A DNA stretch of 64,000 nt from Marinococcus luteus (lineage in GTDB: Bacteria > Bacillota > Bacilli > Bacillales > Marinococcaceae). The notes below the pieces were generated by a model. The model had not been told where the DNA came from, ran no database searches, and was given only the letters and a program-made list of their open reading frames with translations. The translations under genes were made by a program, and so were the position numbers. Location: the NCBI RefSeq assembly GCF_900106595.1, contig NZ_FNNC01000007.1:124001-188000 (forward strand). The letters are read 5' to 3'. Positions 1 through 8,164 of this stretch are shown here, in pieces; the stretch's first letter is position 1; each line of letters begins with the position of its first letter.

Positions 1-23
1 CTTTTACTTATGAGCAAAGAAAT

Positions 24-287
24 ATGAATAGCGGAGAGGAAAAAGGCATAGAAAACAGCTTGAGCCCTGCCTTTCTATCCAAACTTCATTCATTATCGCG
101 TTATTATTCTCAGGATATTGTGACTGCTCAGGATATCGCGCGGTGGTTAAACAGTTCTCTGCGAAATGCACGTCGAATATTGTTGAAGCTGGAAGAAAAT
201 CAGATAGCGGTGCAAACAGGAGAAGAGCAGTCAGGGCACCGGGGGAGACCGAGAAGAGTTTACCGCTTAAAATTCCGTGAGAAATAA
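24..287 (+). CDS. Small winged helix-turn-helix DNA-binding protein (start may lie upstream of window)
   Basis: An 87-residue protein that looks like a stand-alone winged helix-turn-helix domain. Residues about 30-62 read as two helices with a turn (TAQDIARWLNSSLRNARRIL), followed by a basic wing ending RGRPRRVYRL, which is common in MarR-like and other wHTH regulators. It probably binds DNA as a small regulator; the target is unknown. The ATG at 24 has no convincing ribosome binding site, and the frame stays open to the left edge of the window, so the true start may be outside. A hairpin terminator follows at 446-480. Confidence 0.55.
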   Translation: MNSGEEKGIENSLSPAFLSKLHSLSRYYSQDIVTAQDIARWLNSSLRNARRILLKLEENQIAVQTGEEQSGHRGRPRRVYRLKFREK

Positions 288-303
288 TAAAATTAAGATC
301 GAT

Positions 304-390
304 TTGAAAAGTAAAATTATTCCTTATGAGGATGGCGCTGAAATTAAAAGAGCGTTTATGGAAATGTGTTTAAAGGAAGTAGAAGGGTAG
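304..390 (+). other. Uncertain 28-codon reading frame or gene relict
   Basis: A TTG-started frame encoding 28 residues, with protein-like composition (it contains PYEDGAEIKRAFMEMCLKE). No good ribosome binding site precedes it. It could be the tail of a decayed gene, a very small peptide gene, or chance. Nothing else is visible between the HTH gene and the terminator at 446. Confidence 0.15.
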
Positions 391-445
391 CCAAGCATTA
401 ACAGAATAAACGAAGGCAGCAATCGCGGGATTAAGCCTTGCGGTA

Positions 446-480
446 AGCCAGGAAAAGAGATACGTCTTTCCCTGGCTTTT
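446..480 (+). terminator. Rho-independent terminator
   Basis: AGCCAGG pairs with CCTGGCT, followed by a run of T residues (477-481). It ends transcription from the HTH gene before the DUF2512 gene. Confidence 0.7.
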
Positions 481-517
481 TGTGTTTTATAAGCCAGGTT
501 CAGAAAGGAGGGGGAAT

Positions 518-889
518 ATGAAACACGTTAAAGCATTAACCGGAAAAGGCCTGTTCACCGCAGCTCTGTTGTTTTTGGTGCTCGGTATCGCAAACGGGGT
601 CTCTGTTTGGAATGTACTGGTGCTTGCTATTATTATCGGGGCACTCAGCTATCCGCTCGGTGATCTCGTGCTGCTGCCCCGTGTAAAAAGCCTGATCGCA
701 GCGGTTGTAGATACCGGTCTGGTATTTGTGGTTATTTTAATTGCAGGTGCTGTGATTTCCTTTTCAGGCTCAGTGCTGCTTGCAGCAATAGTAGCCGCTG
801 TGCTGATGGGGGCGGCAGAATATATGTTTCATTTTTATATGGGCACGCACGTGCTTTTTTCGAGCAATCGCGTAAAGACGGATATGTAA
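518..889 (+). CDS. DUF2512 (YndM-like) small integral membrane protein
   Basis: A 123-residue, very hydrophobic protein with four predicted membrane segments (about residues 9-28, 30-48, 60-80 and 85-108). Length and pattern match the DUF2512/YndM family of Bacillaceae, whose function is unknown. The ATG at 518 is chosen because AAAGGAGGGGG sits directly upstream; an in-frame alternative start at 482 lies in the preceding terminator and has no binding site. It is followed after 16 bases by the DUF2243 gene, so the two are probably co-transcribed. Confidence 0.85.
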   Translation: MKHVKALTGKGLFTAALLFLVLGIANGVSVWNVLVLAIIIGALSYPLGDLVLLPRVKSLIAAVVDTGLVFVVILIAGAVISFSGSVLLAAIVAAVLMGAAEYMFHFYMGTHVLFSSNRVKTDM

Positions 890-905
890 CGTAGGAGGTT
901 TAGTC

Positions 906-1397
906 ATGTCAGAAAAAAATGAAGCGATGCTCCGGAGAAACCAGGCGAATTACGCCGGAAGAAATGTGTTATCCGGCTTTCTTTTTGGTCTCGGCCTCAT
1001 CGCTTTTATAGATGAAGTAGTTTTTCATCAGCTGCTGAACTGGCATCATTTTTATGATTTATCGACAACGGCTGTCGGGATCGTTTCAGATGGCTTTTTT
1101 CATGCATTCAGCTGGTTTGCTACAGTAGCTGCCCTGTTTATGGTTGCTGATCTCCGGCGCCGGCAGAGCTTTTGGCTGCGCCGGTGGCTGGGGGGGATGT
1201 TGACCGGGGTTGGCTTTTTTCAGCTGTATGACGGGATCGTTCAGCATAAGTGGATGGGAATCCATCAAATAAGATACGGTGTGGACATTCTGCCATATGA
1301 CCTGGTATGGAATATCAGTGCGTTCGTACTCCTTATTGTTGGAATACTCATATGGTGGCAGACTTCGCAGATAAAAAAGCAGAGAGCAGTCGTATAA
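906..1397 (+). CDS. DUF2243 family membrane protein
   Basis: A 163-residue protein with four membrane segments. It carries the family hallmark of a glycine-rich first helix (GFLFGLGLIAFIDEVVFHQLL) and histidine-rich loops (LNWHHFYD). DUF2243 genes commonly sit beside CtaG-type cytochrome oxidase assembly genes, as here, which suggests a role near the respiratory membrane, though the biochemical function is unknown. AGGAGG lies 8 bases before the ATG. It is followed 4 bases after its stop by the CtaG-like gene. Confidence 0.85.
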   Translation: MSEKNEAMLRRNQANYAGRNVLSGFLFGLGLIAFIDEVVFHQLLNWHHFYDLSTTAVGIVSDGFFHAFSWFATVAALFMVADLRRRQSFWLRRWLGGMLTGVGFFQLYDGIVQHKWMGIHQIRYGVDILPYDLVWNISAFVLLIVGILIWWQTSQIKKQRAVV

Positions 1398-1401
1398 ACC
1401 G

Positions 1402-2160
1402 ATGACTACTTCACATTATATGGCAGAAGGGGTGCTTGCAGCCCCTTTTGTAATTGTCTGTCTCTTGTATCTTGCTGCGGCTTTTCGGGACGCCGCGTGG
1501 CCGGTATACCGCATCGGCCTGTTTGCTGTTGGTACAGCGGCAGCAGTCGTTTCTGTGCTTGGGCCGCTTCCCCGTATGGCACATGATTCGTTTGTCATTC
1601 ATATGACCGGGCATCTGCTGCTTGGTATGCTGGCCCCGCTTTGTATGGTACTCGCGGCTCCGGTGACGCTTGCTCTCCGCACTCTCCCGGTACCTTCAGC
1701 GAAAAAACTGTCTAAATTACTGCGGAGCCGCTTTGTGGCAATAGTATCTCATCCGCTGACGGCCACAGTGTTAAACATTGGCGGTTTGTGGCTTTTGTAT
1801 ACGACTGGATTGTACGCGTCGATGCATGAGTCCGTTGTTGTTTATACCGCCGTTCATATTCATATTTTTTTAGCGGGATATGTTTTTACAGCTTCTATTA
1901 TTTATATCGATCCGGCGCCGCACCGGTATTCTTTTCTTTTTCGGTCCGGGGTGCTTGTAACGGCACTTGCAGGTCACGGCATTTTGTCCAAGTATTTGTA
2001 TGCGTCACCGCCGCCCGGGGTCGGGCAGGAAGCTGCTCAGGCAGGCTCAATGCTGATGTATTACGGGGGCGATGCTGCGGATATTGCCATTATGGTTATT
2101 CTCTGCTGGCACTGGTATAAAGCGGCCCGCCCAAGACAGGAAGAAGCAATGGCCGCCTGA
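1402..2160 (+). CDS. CtaG-like (Caa3_CtaG) cytochrome c oxidase assembly membrane protein
   Basis: A 252-residue protein with about seven membrane helices and conserved histidines in membrane segments (for example HMTGHLLLGMLAPL and AVHIHIFLAGYVF), as in the Caa3_CtaG family. Bacillus CtaG is needed for formation of active caa3 oxidase, probably at the copper-loading step; members paired with DUF2243 are less studied. The start is four bases after the upstream stop and has no strong binding site of its own, so translational coupling is likely. No oxidase subunits lie in the window, so the partner complex is not shown. Confidence 0.8.
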   Translation: MTTSHYMAEGVLAAPFVIVCLLYLAAAFRDAAWPVYRIGLFAVGTAAAVVSVLGPLPRMAHDSFVIHMTGHLLLGMLAPLCMVLAAPVTLALRTLPVPSAKKLSKLLRSRFVAIVSHPLTATVLNIGGLWLLYTTGLYASMHESVVVYTAVHIHIFLAGYVFTASIIYIDPAPHRYSFLFRSGVLVTALAGHGILSKYLYASPPPGVGQEAAQAGSMLMYYGGDAADIAIMVILCWHWYKAARPRQEEAMAA

Positions 2161-2182
2161 ATAACTATAAGGAGGAACTATA

Positions 2183-3724
2183 ATGACTAATAGTAAACGT
2201 GTCCCTTTATATCCAAATTCTTTATGGCTTAAGGAGAGCGAAACTACACACATGCCCGCACACAGCGGAGAAGACACGGCTGAAGTTACTATCACAGGAG
2301 CCGGGGCAGCCGGCATCACAGCAGCTTACTATTTAGCGAAGGCTGGAACGAAGGTGGTGCTGCTCGAAGCGGGCAGGGTGCTGGAAGGTACAACCGGGAA
2401 TACAACGGCAAAAATATCCTCCCAGCACGGGATGGTGTACGATGAACTAATTCAGAATCACGGCCGGGAAAAAACAAGCCAGTACTTTGAAGCTAATGAA
2501 AAGGCGATCAGCGATATGCGCAAACGGGTTACTGAGCTTAATATTGACTGTGAATGGGAAGAGCGGGACGCTTTTATTTATACGAAAAGCGAGCAGCAGA
2601 AAAAAGTGATGGAGCAGGAAGCGGAAGCATACCGGTTATTAAATGTGAACGGCGGCGATGCTTTGGAAGAACATGATCTTCCGTACGCTGTCGAGCGGGC
2701 CCTCGTTATCCATGATCAGGCTCAGTTTCAGCCAGTACATTATTACCGGGCGCTTCTTGAAGAAGTTGTTCGTCTTGGCGGTCGTGTGTACGAGAATACA
2801 CGCGCAGCTGATGTAAATAAATCCAACGGAAAAGTAGTGGTAAATACAAACAACGACAGCACGATTACCAGTGACTATCTCCTGGTAACAAGTCATTTCC
2901 CTTTTAATGACGGTATGGGGAAATACTACAGCCGTCTGCATGTGGAGCGTTCCTACATCATTGGGGCAAAAGTTCAGACGATGCCAAAGCACATGTATAT
3001 TAGTGTAGATACCCCTTCGCGGTCACTTCGTACAGCAAAGGATGAAAACGGGGAGGAACTGCTTTTAATCGGCGGGGAAGGCCACACGTCCGGAAAAAAT
3101 GAAATAAATACGTTCGAACGGTACGAAGCACTGCGCGCCTTCGGGGAAGAATATTTCGGTCTGCAGACAGTACCTTACCGATGGTCGGCACAGGATATGA
3201 TCACTCTGGATAAAATGCCCTATGTGGGCCCAATGACATCCGGGGAAGAGCAGATTTTCACTGCCACCGGATTTATGAAGTGGGGAATGAGTAACAGTGA
3301 AGCAGCAGGGAAAATGCTCGCCGATTACGTACTCGGTAATGAAAATGTGTACAAGGAAGCTTTTGATCCGACGCGTTCTGAACTGAAAAAGAAAAACATT
3401 CAATCCTTTGCAGCCGAAAACATGGACGTGGGAAAAGAAATGGTTAAAGGAAAGTCCAACCGGGGCGATAAAGAAAAGAACCTGGAAAATGATGAAGGGG
3501 CTTTAATTAATACTGAAGACGGGAAGGCAGGAGCCTACCGGGATGAAACAGGAAAGCTGTATGTTGTCGACACCACCTGTACGCATATGGGCTGTGATCT
3601 CTCCTGGAACAACGCAGAACGGAGCTGGGACTGTCCGTGCCATGGTTCGAGATTTTCCTACGATGGAGAGGTTATTGAAGGGCCGGCAGTAACGCCGTTG
3701 AAGCGTAAAACAGATCTTGAATAA
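2183..3724 (+). CDS. FAD-dependent oxidoreductase with C-terminal Rieske [2Fe-2S] domain
   Basis: A 513-residue, two-domain enzyme. Residues about 35-400 form a DAO/GlpD-type FAD fold: the dinucleotide motif GAGAAGITAAYYLAKAG is at about 37-53, and a glutamate closing the second strand follows (VVLLEAG). The last 60 residues form a Rieske domain with CTHMGC at 466-471 and CPCH at 484-487, which supply the two Cys and two His ligands. The family is annotated as FAD-dependent oxidoreductase with Rieske domain; the substrate is unknown, perhaps an amine or amino acid whose electrons pass through the iron-sulfur centre. AAGGAGG precedes the ATG. It lies 22 bases after the CtaG-like gene, suggesting one transcript, and ends at a strong terminator. 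Confidence 0.9.
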   Translation: MTNSKRVPLYPNSLWLKESETTHMPAHSGEDTAEVTITGAGAAGITAAYYLAKAGTKVVLLEAGRVLEGTTGNTTAKISSQHGMVYDELIQNHGREKTSQYFEANEKAISDMRKRVTELNIDCEWEERDAFIYTKSEQQKKVMEQEAEAYRLLNVNGGDALEEHDLPYAVERALVIHDQAQFQPVHYYRALLEEVVRLGGRVYENTRAADVNKSNGKVVVNTNNDSTITSDYLLVTSHFPFNDGMGKYYSRLHVERSYIIGAKVQTMPKHMYISVDTPSRSLRTAKDENGEELLLIGGEGHTSGKNEINTFERYEALRAFGEEYFGLQTVPYRWSAQDMITLDKMPYVGPMTSGEEQIFTATGFMKWGMSNSEAAGKMLADYVLGNENVYKEAFDPTRSELKKKNIQSFAAENMDVGKEMVKGKSNRGDKEKNLENDEGALINTEDGKAGAYRDETGKLYVVDTTCTHMGCDLSWNNAERSWDCPCHGSRFSYDGEVIEGPAVTPLKRKTDLE

Positions 3725-3726
3725 CA

Positions 3727-3760
3727 AAGAAGGCCGGGAGAAAAATCTCCGGGCCTTCTT
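3727..3760 (+). terminator. Rho-independent terminator
   Basis: AAGAAGGCC...GGCCTTCTT stem with an inner GGGAGA/TCTCC extension, directly after the Rieske oxidoreductase stop. Confidence 0.8.
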
Positions 3761-4029
3761 ACTCGTATTACAGCTTCAATTTCTCTATTTTCCAGGTCGC
3801 AAGATAAAAGCCGTTTTTGCTGTGAAGCAATAAAATCGCTTGCAGCCAAATAGTTTCAATGGTGGAGGTGTATTTGTTATATGGATCGTTACCAACCTGT
3901 GAAATCATTCATATAAACATTTTTCCAAAAGTGAAGCTTTTTATAAAATCTTCCGAAAATTTGTTTATGTTCTTCCCAAAAAAGGGAATTGGTAAGAAGA
4001 ATTTCCTAAAATGGCGAGGAGGTATCATG
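3761..4029 (+). promoter_or_regulatory. Upstream region of the aldolase gene, with a TTCCC-N6-GGGAA inverted repeat
   Basis: No gene is supported here. The inverted repeat TTCCC-AAAAAA-GGGAA lies at 3973-3988, about 42 bases before the aldolase start, and could be an operator. AGGAGGT at 4017-4023 is the ribosome binding site; its spacing favours the ATG at 4030 over the ATG at 4027. I could not pick a convincing promoter. Confidence 0.35.
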
Positions 4030-5079
4030 ATGGCTTCAACAAAGGAAATATTAGGACAGGACGCGGATTATTTATTAAATCATGAAAGCAAAACAGTGCC
4101 GAAAGAAAATCTTTATGTGCCGGGGCCCGACTTTGTCGACCGAGTGTACAAATCAACAGATCGTTCTCCGGTAGTTCTGCGCAACCTGCAGAGCCTGTTT
4201 GATCACGGGCAGCTTGGCGGTACGGGTTATTTATCCATTCTGCCGGTGGACCAGGGCATAGAGCACTCGGCAGGCGCTTCGTTTGCCCCGAACCCGATGT
4301 ATTTCGATCCGGAGAATATTGTGAAGCTTGCAATGGAAAGTAATTGTAACGCGGTAGCTTCAACGGTTGGGGCACTTGGCTCGATCGCAAGAGACTATGC
4401 GCACAAAATCCCTTTCATTGCCAAAATTAATCACAATGAACTGTTAACGTACCCGGAAACACACGACCAGATTATGTTCGGCTCTGTCGACCAGGCCTAC
4501 AACATGGGCGCCGTAGCAGTCGGGGCGACGATTTATTTTGGTTCAGAGCAGAGTGACCGGCAGATCCAGGAAGTATCGAAAGCCTTCGAACGGGCTCATC
4601 AGCTCGGTCTTGGCACTATTCTCTGGGCTTATCTGCGTAACCCTGGCTTTAAAAAAGACGGCACCGATTATCACACGGCCTCCGATCTGACGAGTCAGGC
4701 GATCCATTTATCAGCAAGTCTGCAGGCTGATATTGTGAAACAAAAAATGCCGACTAACAACGGCGGCTATACGGCTGTCGGCTACGGCAAAACACATGAT
4801 AAAGTATATTCAGAGCTTACAAGTGACCACCCAATTGACCTGACCCGTTATCAGGTAATGAACTCGTTTATGGGACGGGCCGGCCTGATCAACTCTGGCG
4901 GCGGTTCTGCAGAATCGGATTTAGAGGATGCTGTAAAAACAGCGGTAATTAACAAGCGTGCCGGCGGCATGGGACTGATTATGGGACGCAAAGCGTTCCA
5001 GCGTCCGATGAAGGATGGTATAGAGATCATCCGCTCTGTGCAAAGCGTCTATGCGGATGAGTCGATTACTTTAGCATAA
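4030..5079 (+). CDS. fbaB: Class I fructose-bisphosphate aldolase (FbaB/DhnA type)
   Basis: A 349-residue protein matching the class I, DhnA-type aldolase family (E. coli FbaB is about 350 residues). These cleave fructose 1,6-bisphosphate to two triose phosphates, or run the reverse reaction, through a Schiff base and without metal. The segment ADIVKQKMP places the probable Schiff-base lysine at residue 237. Other family segments are LPVDQGIEH near the N-terminus and [13 protein letters not shown] in the phosphate-binding part. The start follows the spacing from AGGAGGT; an upstream in-frame extension to 3859 has no binding site and is not family-like. It is monocistronic, ending at a terminator at 5091. 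Confidence 0.92.
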   Translation: MASTKEILGQDADYLLNHESKTVPKENLYVPGPDFVDRVYKSTDRSPVVLRNLQSLFDHGQLGGTGYLSILPVDQGIEHSAGASFAPNPMYFDPENIVKLAMESNCNAVASTVGALGSIARDYAHKIPFIAKINHNELLTYPETHDQIMFGSVDQAYNMGAVAVGATIYFGSEQSDRQIQEVSKAFERAHQLGLGTILWAYLRNPGFKKDGTDYHTASDLTSQAIHLSASLQADIVKQKMPTNNGGYTAVGYGKTHDKVYSELTSDHPIDLTRYQVMNSFMGRAGLINSGGGSAESDLEDAVKTAVINKRAGGMGLIMGRKAFQRPMKDGIEIIRSVQSVYADESITLA

Positions 5080-5090
5080 GGAGTAGAAAA

Positions 5091-5120
5091 AAAAGGGGGG
5101 GGGGTTCCTCCCCTTTTTTT
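5091..5120 (+). terminator. Rho-independent terminator
   Basis: An A-tract with a G-run pairs with a C-run and T-tract (GGGG-TTCC-TCCCC type hairpin), directly downstream of fbaB. Confidence 0.75.
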
Positions 5121-5193
5121 ATCTGATATATTCAGAAAATTTAAACATCGTCTGCTGTGTCTCTGGCTATCTTTATAAACAGGAGGATTTTAT

Positions 5194-6378
5194 ATGCCGA
5201 AAAAACTGTTTGAAGTAGACCTCAACAAAACAATGGACCAACAGACGACGCCGGGGCATAACAGGTGGCACCCGGACATTCCTGCCGCCTTTTCCGTAGA
5301 ACCGGGGGAGACGTTCCGGATGGAATGCCTGGATTGGACCGATGGCCAGATCAGCAACAATGATGACCCTTCAGATATTAAACATGTGAACCTGGACCGT
5401 GTGCACGTACTAAGCGGGCCGGTGCACGTGAACGAAGTGGAGGCGGGAGACCTCCTCGTTGTTGATATTTTGGATATCGGAACGTTTCACTCGCATGAAT
5501 GGGGATTTAACGGGATTTTCGCCAAAGAGAACGGCGGGAGTTTTTTAGTGGATCATTATCCGGAAGCGGCCAAATCCATTTGGGATTTTGAGGGTATTTA
5601 TGCGACTTCCAGACATGTGCCGAATGTAAAGTTTGCAGGCATTATTCATCCGGGGCTGATCGGCGTGGCACCCTCACAGGAGATGCTGAATGAATGGAAC
5701 CGCAGGGAAAAGGAGCTGGTGGATACAAACCCTGACCGGGTGCCCCCGCTTGCGAATCTTCCAACGAAGGATTCGGTCGTGCTTGGTGAGCTCAAAGGAG
5801 AAGAGTTCGAACGGGTGGCAGCCGAAGGAGCAAGAACCGTCCCGCCCCGGGAAAATGGGGGGAACTGTGACATCAAGAACCTTTCGAAAGGATCAAGGGT
5901 ATACTTTCCGGTGTTTGTAGATGGGGCGAAGCTTTCCGTAGGAGATCTTCACTTCTCGCAGGGAGACGGGGAAATTACGTTCTGCGGGGGGATTGAAATG
6001 CCCGGCTGGATTGACCTGAAAGTGCACGTGATAAAGAACGGCATGGAAAAACACCGTATTAAGCGTAATCCTGTCTTTAAGCCAGGGCCGGTCATGCCGC
6101 ATTATAATGAATTTCTCGTTTTTGAAGGCGTGTCAGTGAACGAGTTTTCGGGCACCCAGACCTATCTGGATGCCAACGTCGCTTACAGGAATGCGTGCCT
6201 GAATGCGATTGATTTTCTGAAAACACTCGGTTACACAGGCGAGCAGGCCTATATGCTTTTAGGTACTGCGCCGGTGCAGGGCACTGTAGCAGGCGTTGTA
6301 GATATACCGAATGCGTGCTGCACACTCGCCCTGCCTAAAGATATATTTTATAAAAATATTTTGCCGGAGCTTGATTAA
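5194..6378 (+). CDS. fmdA: Formamidase/acetamidase (FmdA/AmdA family)
   Basis: A 394-residue protein of the acetamidase/formamidase family, which hydrolyses short amides such as formamide to ammonia and the carboxylic acid. Family features include the early GHNRWHPDIPAAFSVEPG segment, HPGLIGVAPS in the middle, a GGNCDIKNL segment and FSQGDGE, as in characterised formamidases. AGGAGG lies upstream of the ATG at 5194. The gene is followed after one base by the FmdB-type gene, the classic fmdA-fmdB arrangement. It likely supplies nitrogen from formamide. Confidence 0.9.
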   Translation: MPKKLFEVDLNKTMDQQTTPGHNRWHPDIPAAFSVEPGETFRMECLDWTDGQISNNDDPSDIKHVNLDRVHVLSGPVHVNEVEAGDLLVVDILDIGTFHSHEWGFNGIFAKENGGSFLVDHYPEAAKSIWDFEGIYATSRHVPNVKFAGIIHPGLIGVAPSQEMLNEWNRREKELVDTNPDRVPPLANLPTKDSVVLGELKGEEFERVAAEGARTVPPRENGGNCDIKNLSKGSRVYFPVFVDGAKLSVGDLHFSQGDGEITFCGGIEMPGWIDLKVHVIKNGMEKHRIKRNPVFKPGPVMPHYNEFLVFEGVSVNEFSGTQTYLDANVAYRNACLNAIDFLKTLGYTGEQAYMLLGTAPVQGTVAGVVDIPNACCTLALPKDIFYKNILPELD

Positions 6379-6379
6379 T

Positions 6380-6649
6380 ATGGCCCAGTTTACTTTTAAA
6401 TGCCGGACATGCGGCACGTTTGAAAGCTGGATGGTAACAAAAGGAGCCCGTGTTAATGAAGCACCGTGCCCCTTATGCGGGGAAACGTCAGGGAGAGTCT
6501 TCCAGCCGGTGCACGTGTCAAAAATGGATGCGAAAGTAAAGTCCCGGATTGAAAGCGGAATGCAGCCGAAAACAGTACAGCGAAAAGATCTGCCCGCAAA
6601 ACAAAGACAGCTGCAGCGGGCGCCCCGCCCGTGGCAGGCGGGACACTAG
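6380..6649 (+). CDS. fmdB: FmdB-type zinc-ribbon protein
   Basis: An 89-residue protein with an N-terminal zinc ribbon, CRTC near residue 9 and CPLC near residue 33, as in the FmdB family (putative regulators named from Methylophilus, where fmdB lies beside the amide genes). The C-terminal half is basic, rich in Lys/Arg/Gln, and may contact nucleic acid. The start ATG at 6380 is one base after the fmdA stop, so translation is probably coupled. The regulatory role is inferred from family name and position only. Confidence 0.8.
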   Translation: MAQFTFKCRTCGTFESWMVTKGARVNEAPCPLCGETSGRVFQPVHVSKMDAKVKSRIESGMQPKTVQRKDLPAKQRQLQRAPRPWQAGH

Positions 6650-6651
6650 AG

Positions 6652-6681
6652 AAAGGAGACCCGGACAGACGGGTCTCCTTT
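6652..6681 (+). terminator. Rho-independent terminator
   Basis: AAAGGAGACCCG pairs with CGGGTCTCCTTT, ending the fmdAB transcript. Confidence 0.85.
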
Positions 6682-6701
6682 AACTGTTTTTGACTCCCTA
6701 A

Positions 6702-6857
6702 TTAATTTGTATCTTTCTCTTTTCCGGCTATGCCAATAATCGCTATGACGGTCAGCATCACACCATACACAATAGAAGAAGAAAGAAGAGGCCTTTTAGT
6801 GATTTTAAAAAATAAACGGTTAGACTTACCAGCTTTGTTCCCTATGTTTTTGTTCAT
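6702..6857 (-). CDS. Small membrane protein (51 residues), unrecognised
   Basis: Read on the minus strand, an ATG at 6857 opens 51 codons ending with TAA at 6704. The N-terminal 22 residues are basic (MNKNIGNKAGKSNRLFFKIT), then one membrane helix (SSSIVYGVMLTVIAIIGIAG) and a charged tail KEKDTN. AAGGAGG lies about 11 bases before this ATG. The basic N-terminus followed by one helix predicts an N-in membrane anchor. No family is recognised. It sits between convergent fmdB and the divergent-side sulfotransferase promoter region, apparently as its own unit. Confidence 0.5.
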   Translation of the reverse strand: MNKNIGNKAGKSNRLFFKITKRPLLSSSIVYGVMLTVIAIIGIAGKEKDTN

Positions 6858-6963
6858 ACATACCTCAGCCTCCTTCAGGAGATTTGCATAACTTTACCCG
6901 CGGAAAGCATAGTTCAATCGCAGCCGGAAGAAAATCGGGAACAGCTGTTGTAAACGAATTCTA

Positions 6964-7866
6964 TTAATTTTCTTTCTTCGTGTAATCAATACCGTAATGG
7001 TGAAAGAACAATTGGTTGTCGTTTTGGTACTTTTCCTGAAGTACCTGCTGCAGAGACTCCGGGAGATAATATTTTTGGTGGTGAAGCTTAAAACTTGTCC
7101 GGCTTTGCAGCATTACCCGGGAGAGGGGACGTCCTCTTTTTGTTGGCACAGGGGCGTTTGGGTTAAACGGAGTTTTCAGGAAATAGTTCATTTTTCTGGC
7201 CGCCTTCACCTGCATCGTGCCATAGCTCCGATTTACTTTTGTATTGCTGTAGGAGGGAACTTCTTTAATGCCCATATACTGGAGCAATTCAGTAATTTCC
7301 TTCATTTCATTTTCCCGGAACTGCTCGTACTGCATAAGATAATAGTTGTTTTTGCCAAAAAGCTGCGTGGCACGCTCCATATAGCTGAAATAATAGTAGC
7401 CATTGAGTACCCCGAGCTGCTCCCACTCTTCAAATACGGCAGCGGCTTTCTTGTACCCGCCCTGGTGAATATACTGCACATAAAGGGAAGTGAGAAGGTC
7501 AAGCTGGCGCCGTACTCCAACAATGATATGCACGTCATAGCTTTCCTCAGGGAAGATCCGGCGGAGATCCTTTAAAATAGTGTGGTTGTCTTTGACCTTT
7601 TTTTTCGTGGACATTGGATTGCCGGAGAGTCCCTCGTACGAAATAAGGAGCGGTTTTTTCTCCTCCATCATTGACTCAAAATCGTTACGTAAATCAGTAA
7701 TGGCTTTATCTGATAATTTTTTGTGACGTATTTTATACAAATATGGCTGAATATGTCCCCGGGAGAGATATGTAATTTGGGGCGCCAGTTTTGGATAAAT
7801 GCTTTTCTGTAAAAAAGTAGTAGCTGTTTTGTGATAACCCACATGAATGTAAATGGTTTTGCGCAT
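6964..7866 (-). CDS. Sulfotransferase family protein
   Basis: A 300-residue protein whose N-terminus HVGYHKTATTFLQ is the 5'-phosphosulfate-binding loop of PAPS-dependent sulfotransferases (GxHKTGTT type). A later segment VGVRRQLDLLTSLYVQYI matches the 3'-phosphate region with Arg followed by Ser/Leu. Such enzymes transfer sulfate from PAPS to carbohydrates or small molecules; bacterial members often decorate surface polysaccharides. AGGAGG is 8 bases before the ATG. No glycosyltransferase or PAPS-synthesis genes are nearby, so the acceptor cannot be guessed. It is transcribed away from the LuxR-type gene. Confidence 0.8.
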   Translation of the reverse strand: MRKTIYIHVGYHKTATTFLQKSIYPKLAPQITYLSRGHIQPYLYKIRHKKLSDKAITDLRNDFESMMEEKKPLLISYEGLSGNPMSTKKKVKDNHTILKDLRRIFPEESYDVHIIVGVRRQLDLLTSLYVQYIHQGGYKKAAAVFEEWEQLGVLNGYYYFSYMERATQLFGKNNYYLMQYEQFRENEMKEITELLQYMGIKEVPSYSNTKVNRSYGTMQVKAARKMNYFLKTPFNPNAPVPTKRGRPLSRVMLQSRTSFKLHHQKYYLPESLQQVLQEKYQNDNQLFFHHYGIDYTKKEN

Positions 7867-8023
7867 TGCCCTGCCTCCTACGGAATGAATGCATCCATCA
7901 TACCGAAATCCATAGGAGCAATCAAAGTAAAAGGACCAGGGAGTTTGGTCGCATATACGTTCACTGATAAGGGTAAATTCTTCTTGAATTGCGCGGATAT
8001 CGGAAAAAGGCTTTTAAATCCCC

Positions 8024-8052
8024 CTGATAAAGGTATAGAATGCGTATATACT
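8024..8052 (+). promoter_or_regulatory. Predicted sigma-A promoter for the GAF/LuxR gene
   Basis: CTGATA (8024-8029) and TATACT (8047-8052) are separated by exactly 17 bases, giving 4/6 and 5/6 matches to the housekeeping consensus. Transcription would start near 8059, about 105 bases before the ATG at 8165. Confidence 0.5.
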
Positions 8053-8164
8053 AAAATTAGGACTACAGGACGCGGTAAAAGGTCCCTGTCTCCTATTGAA
8101 AGCTTTTTTCATTCAGTATACAGACAGCAGCAAGGTCAAAAACAAAGCACTGGGGGCAGTATCC

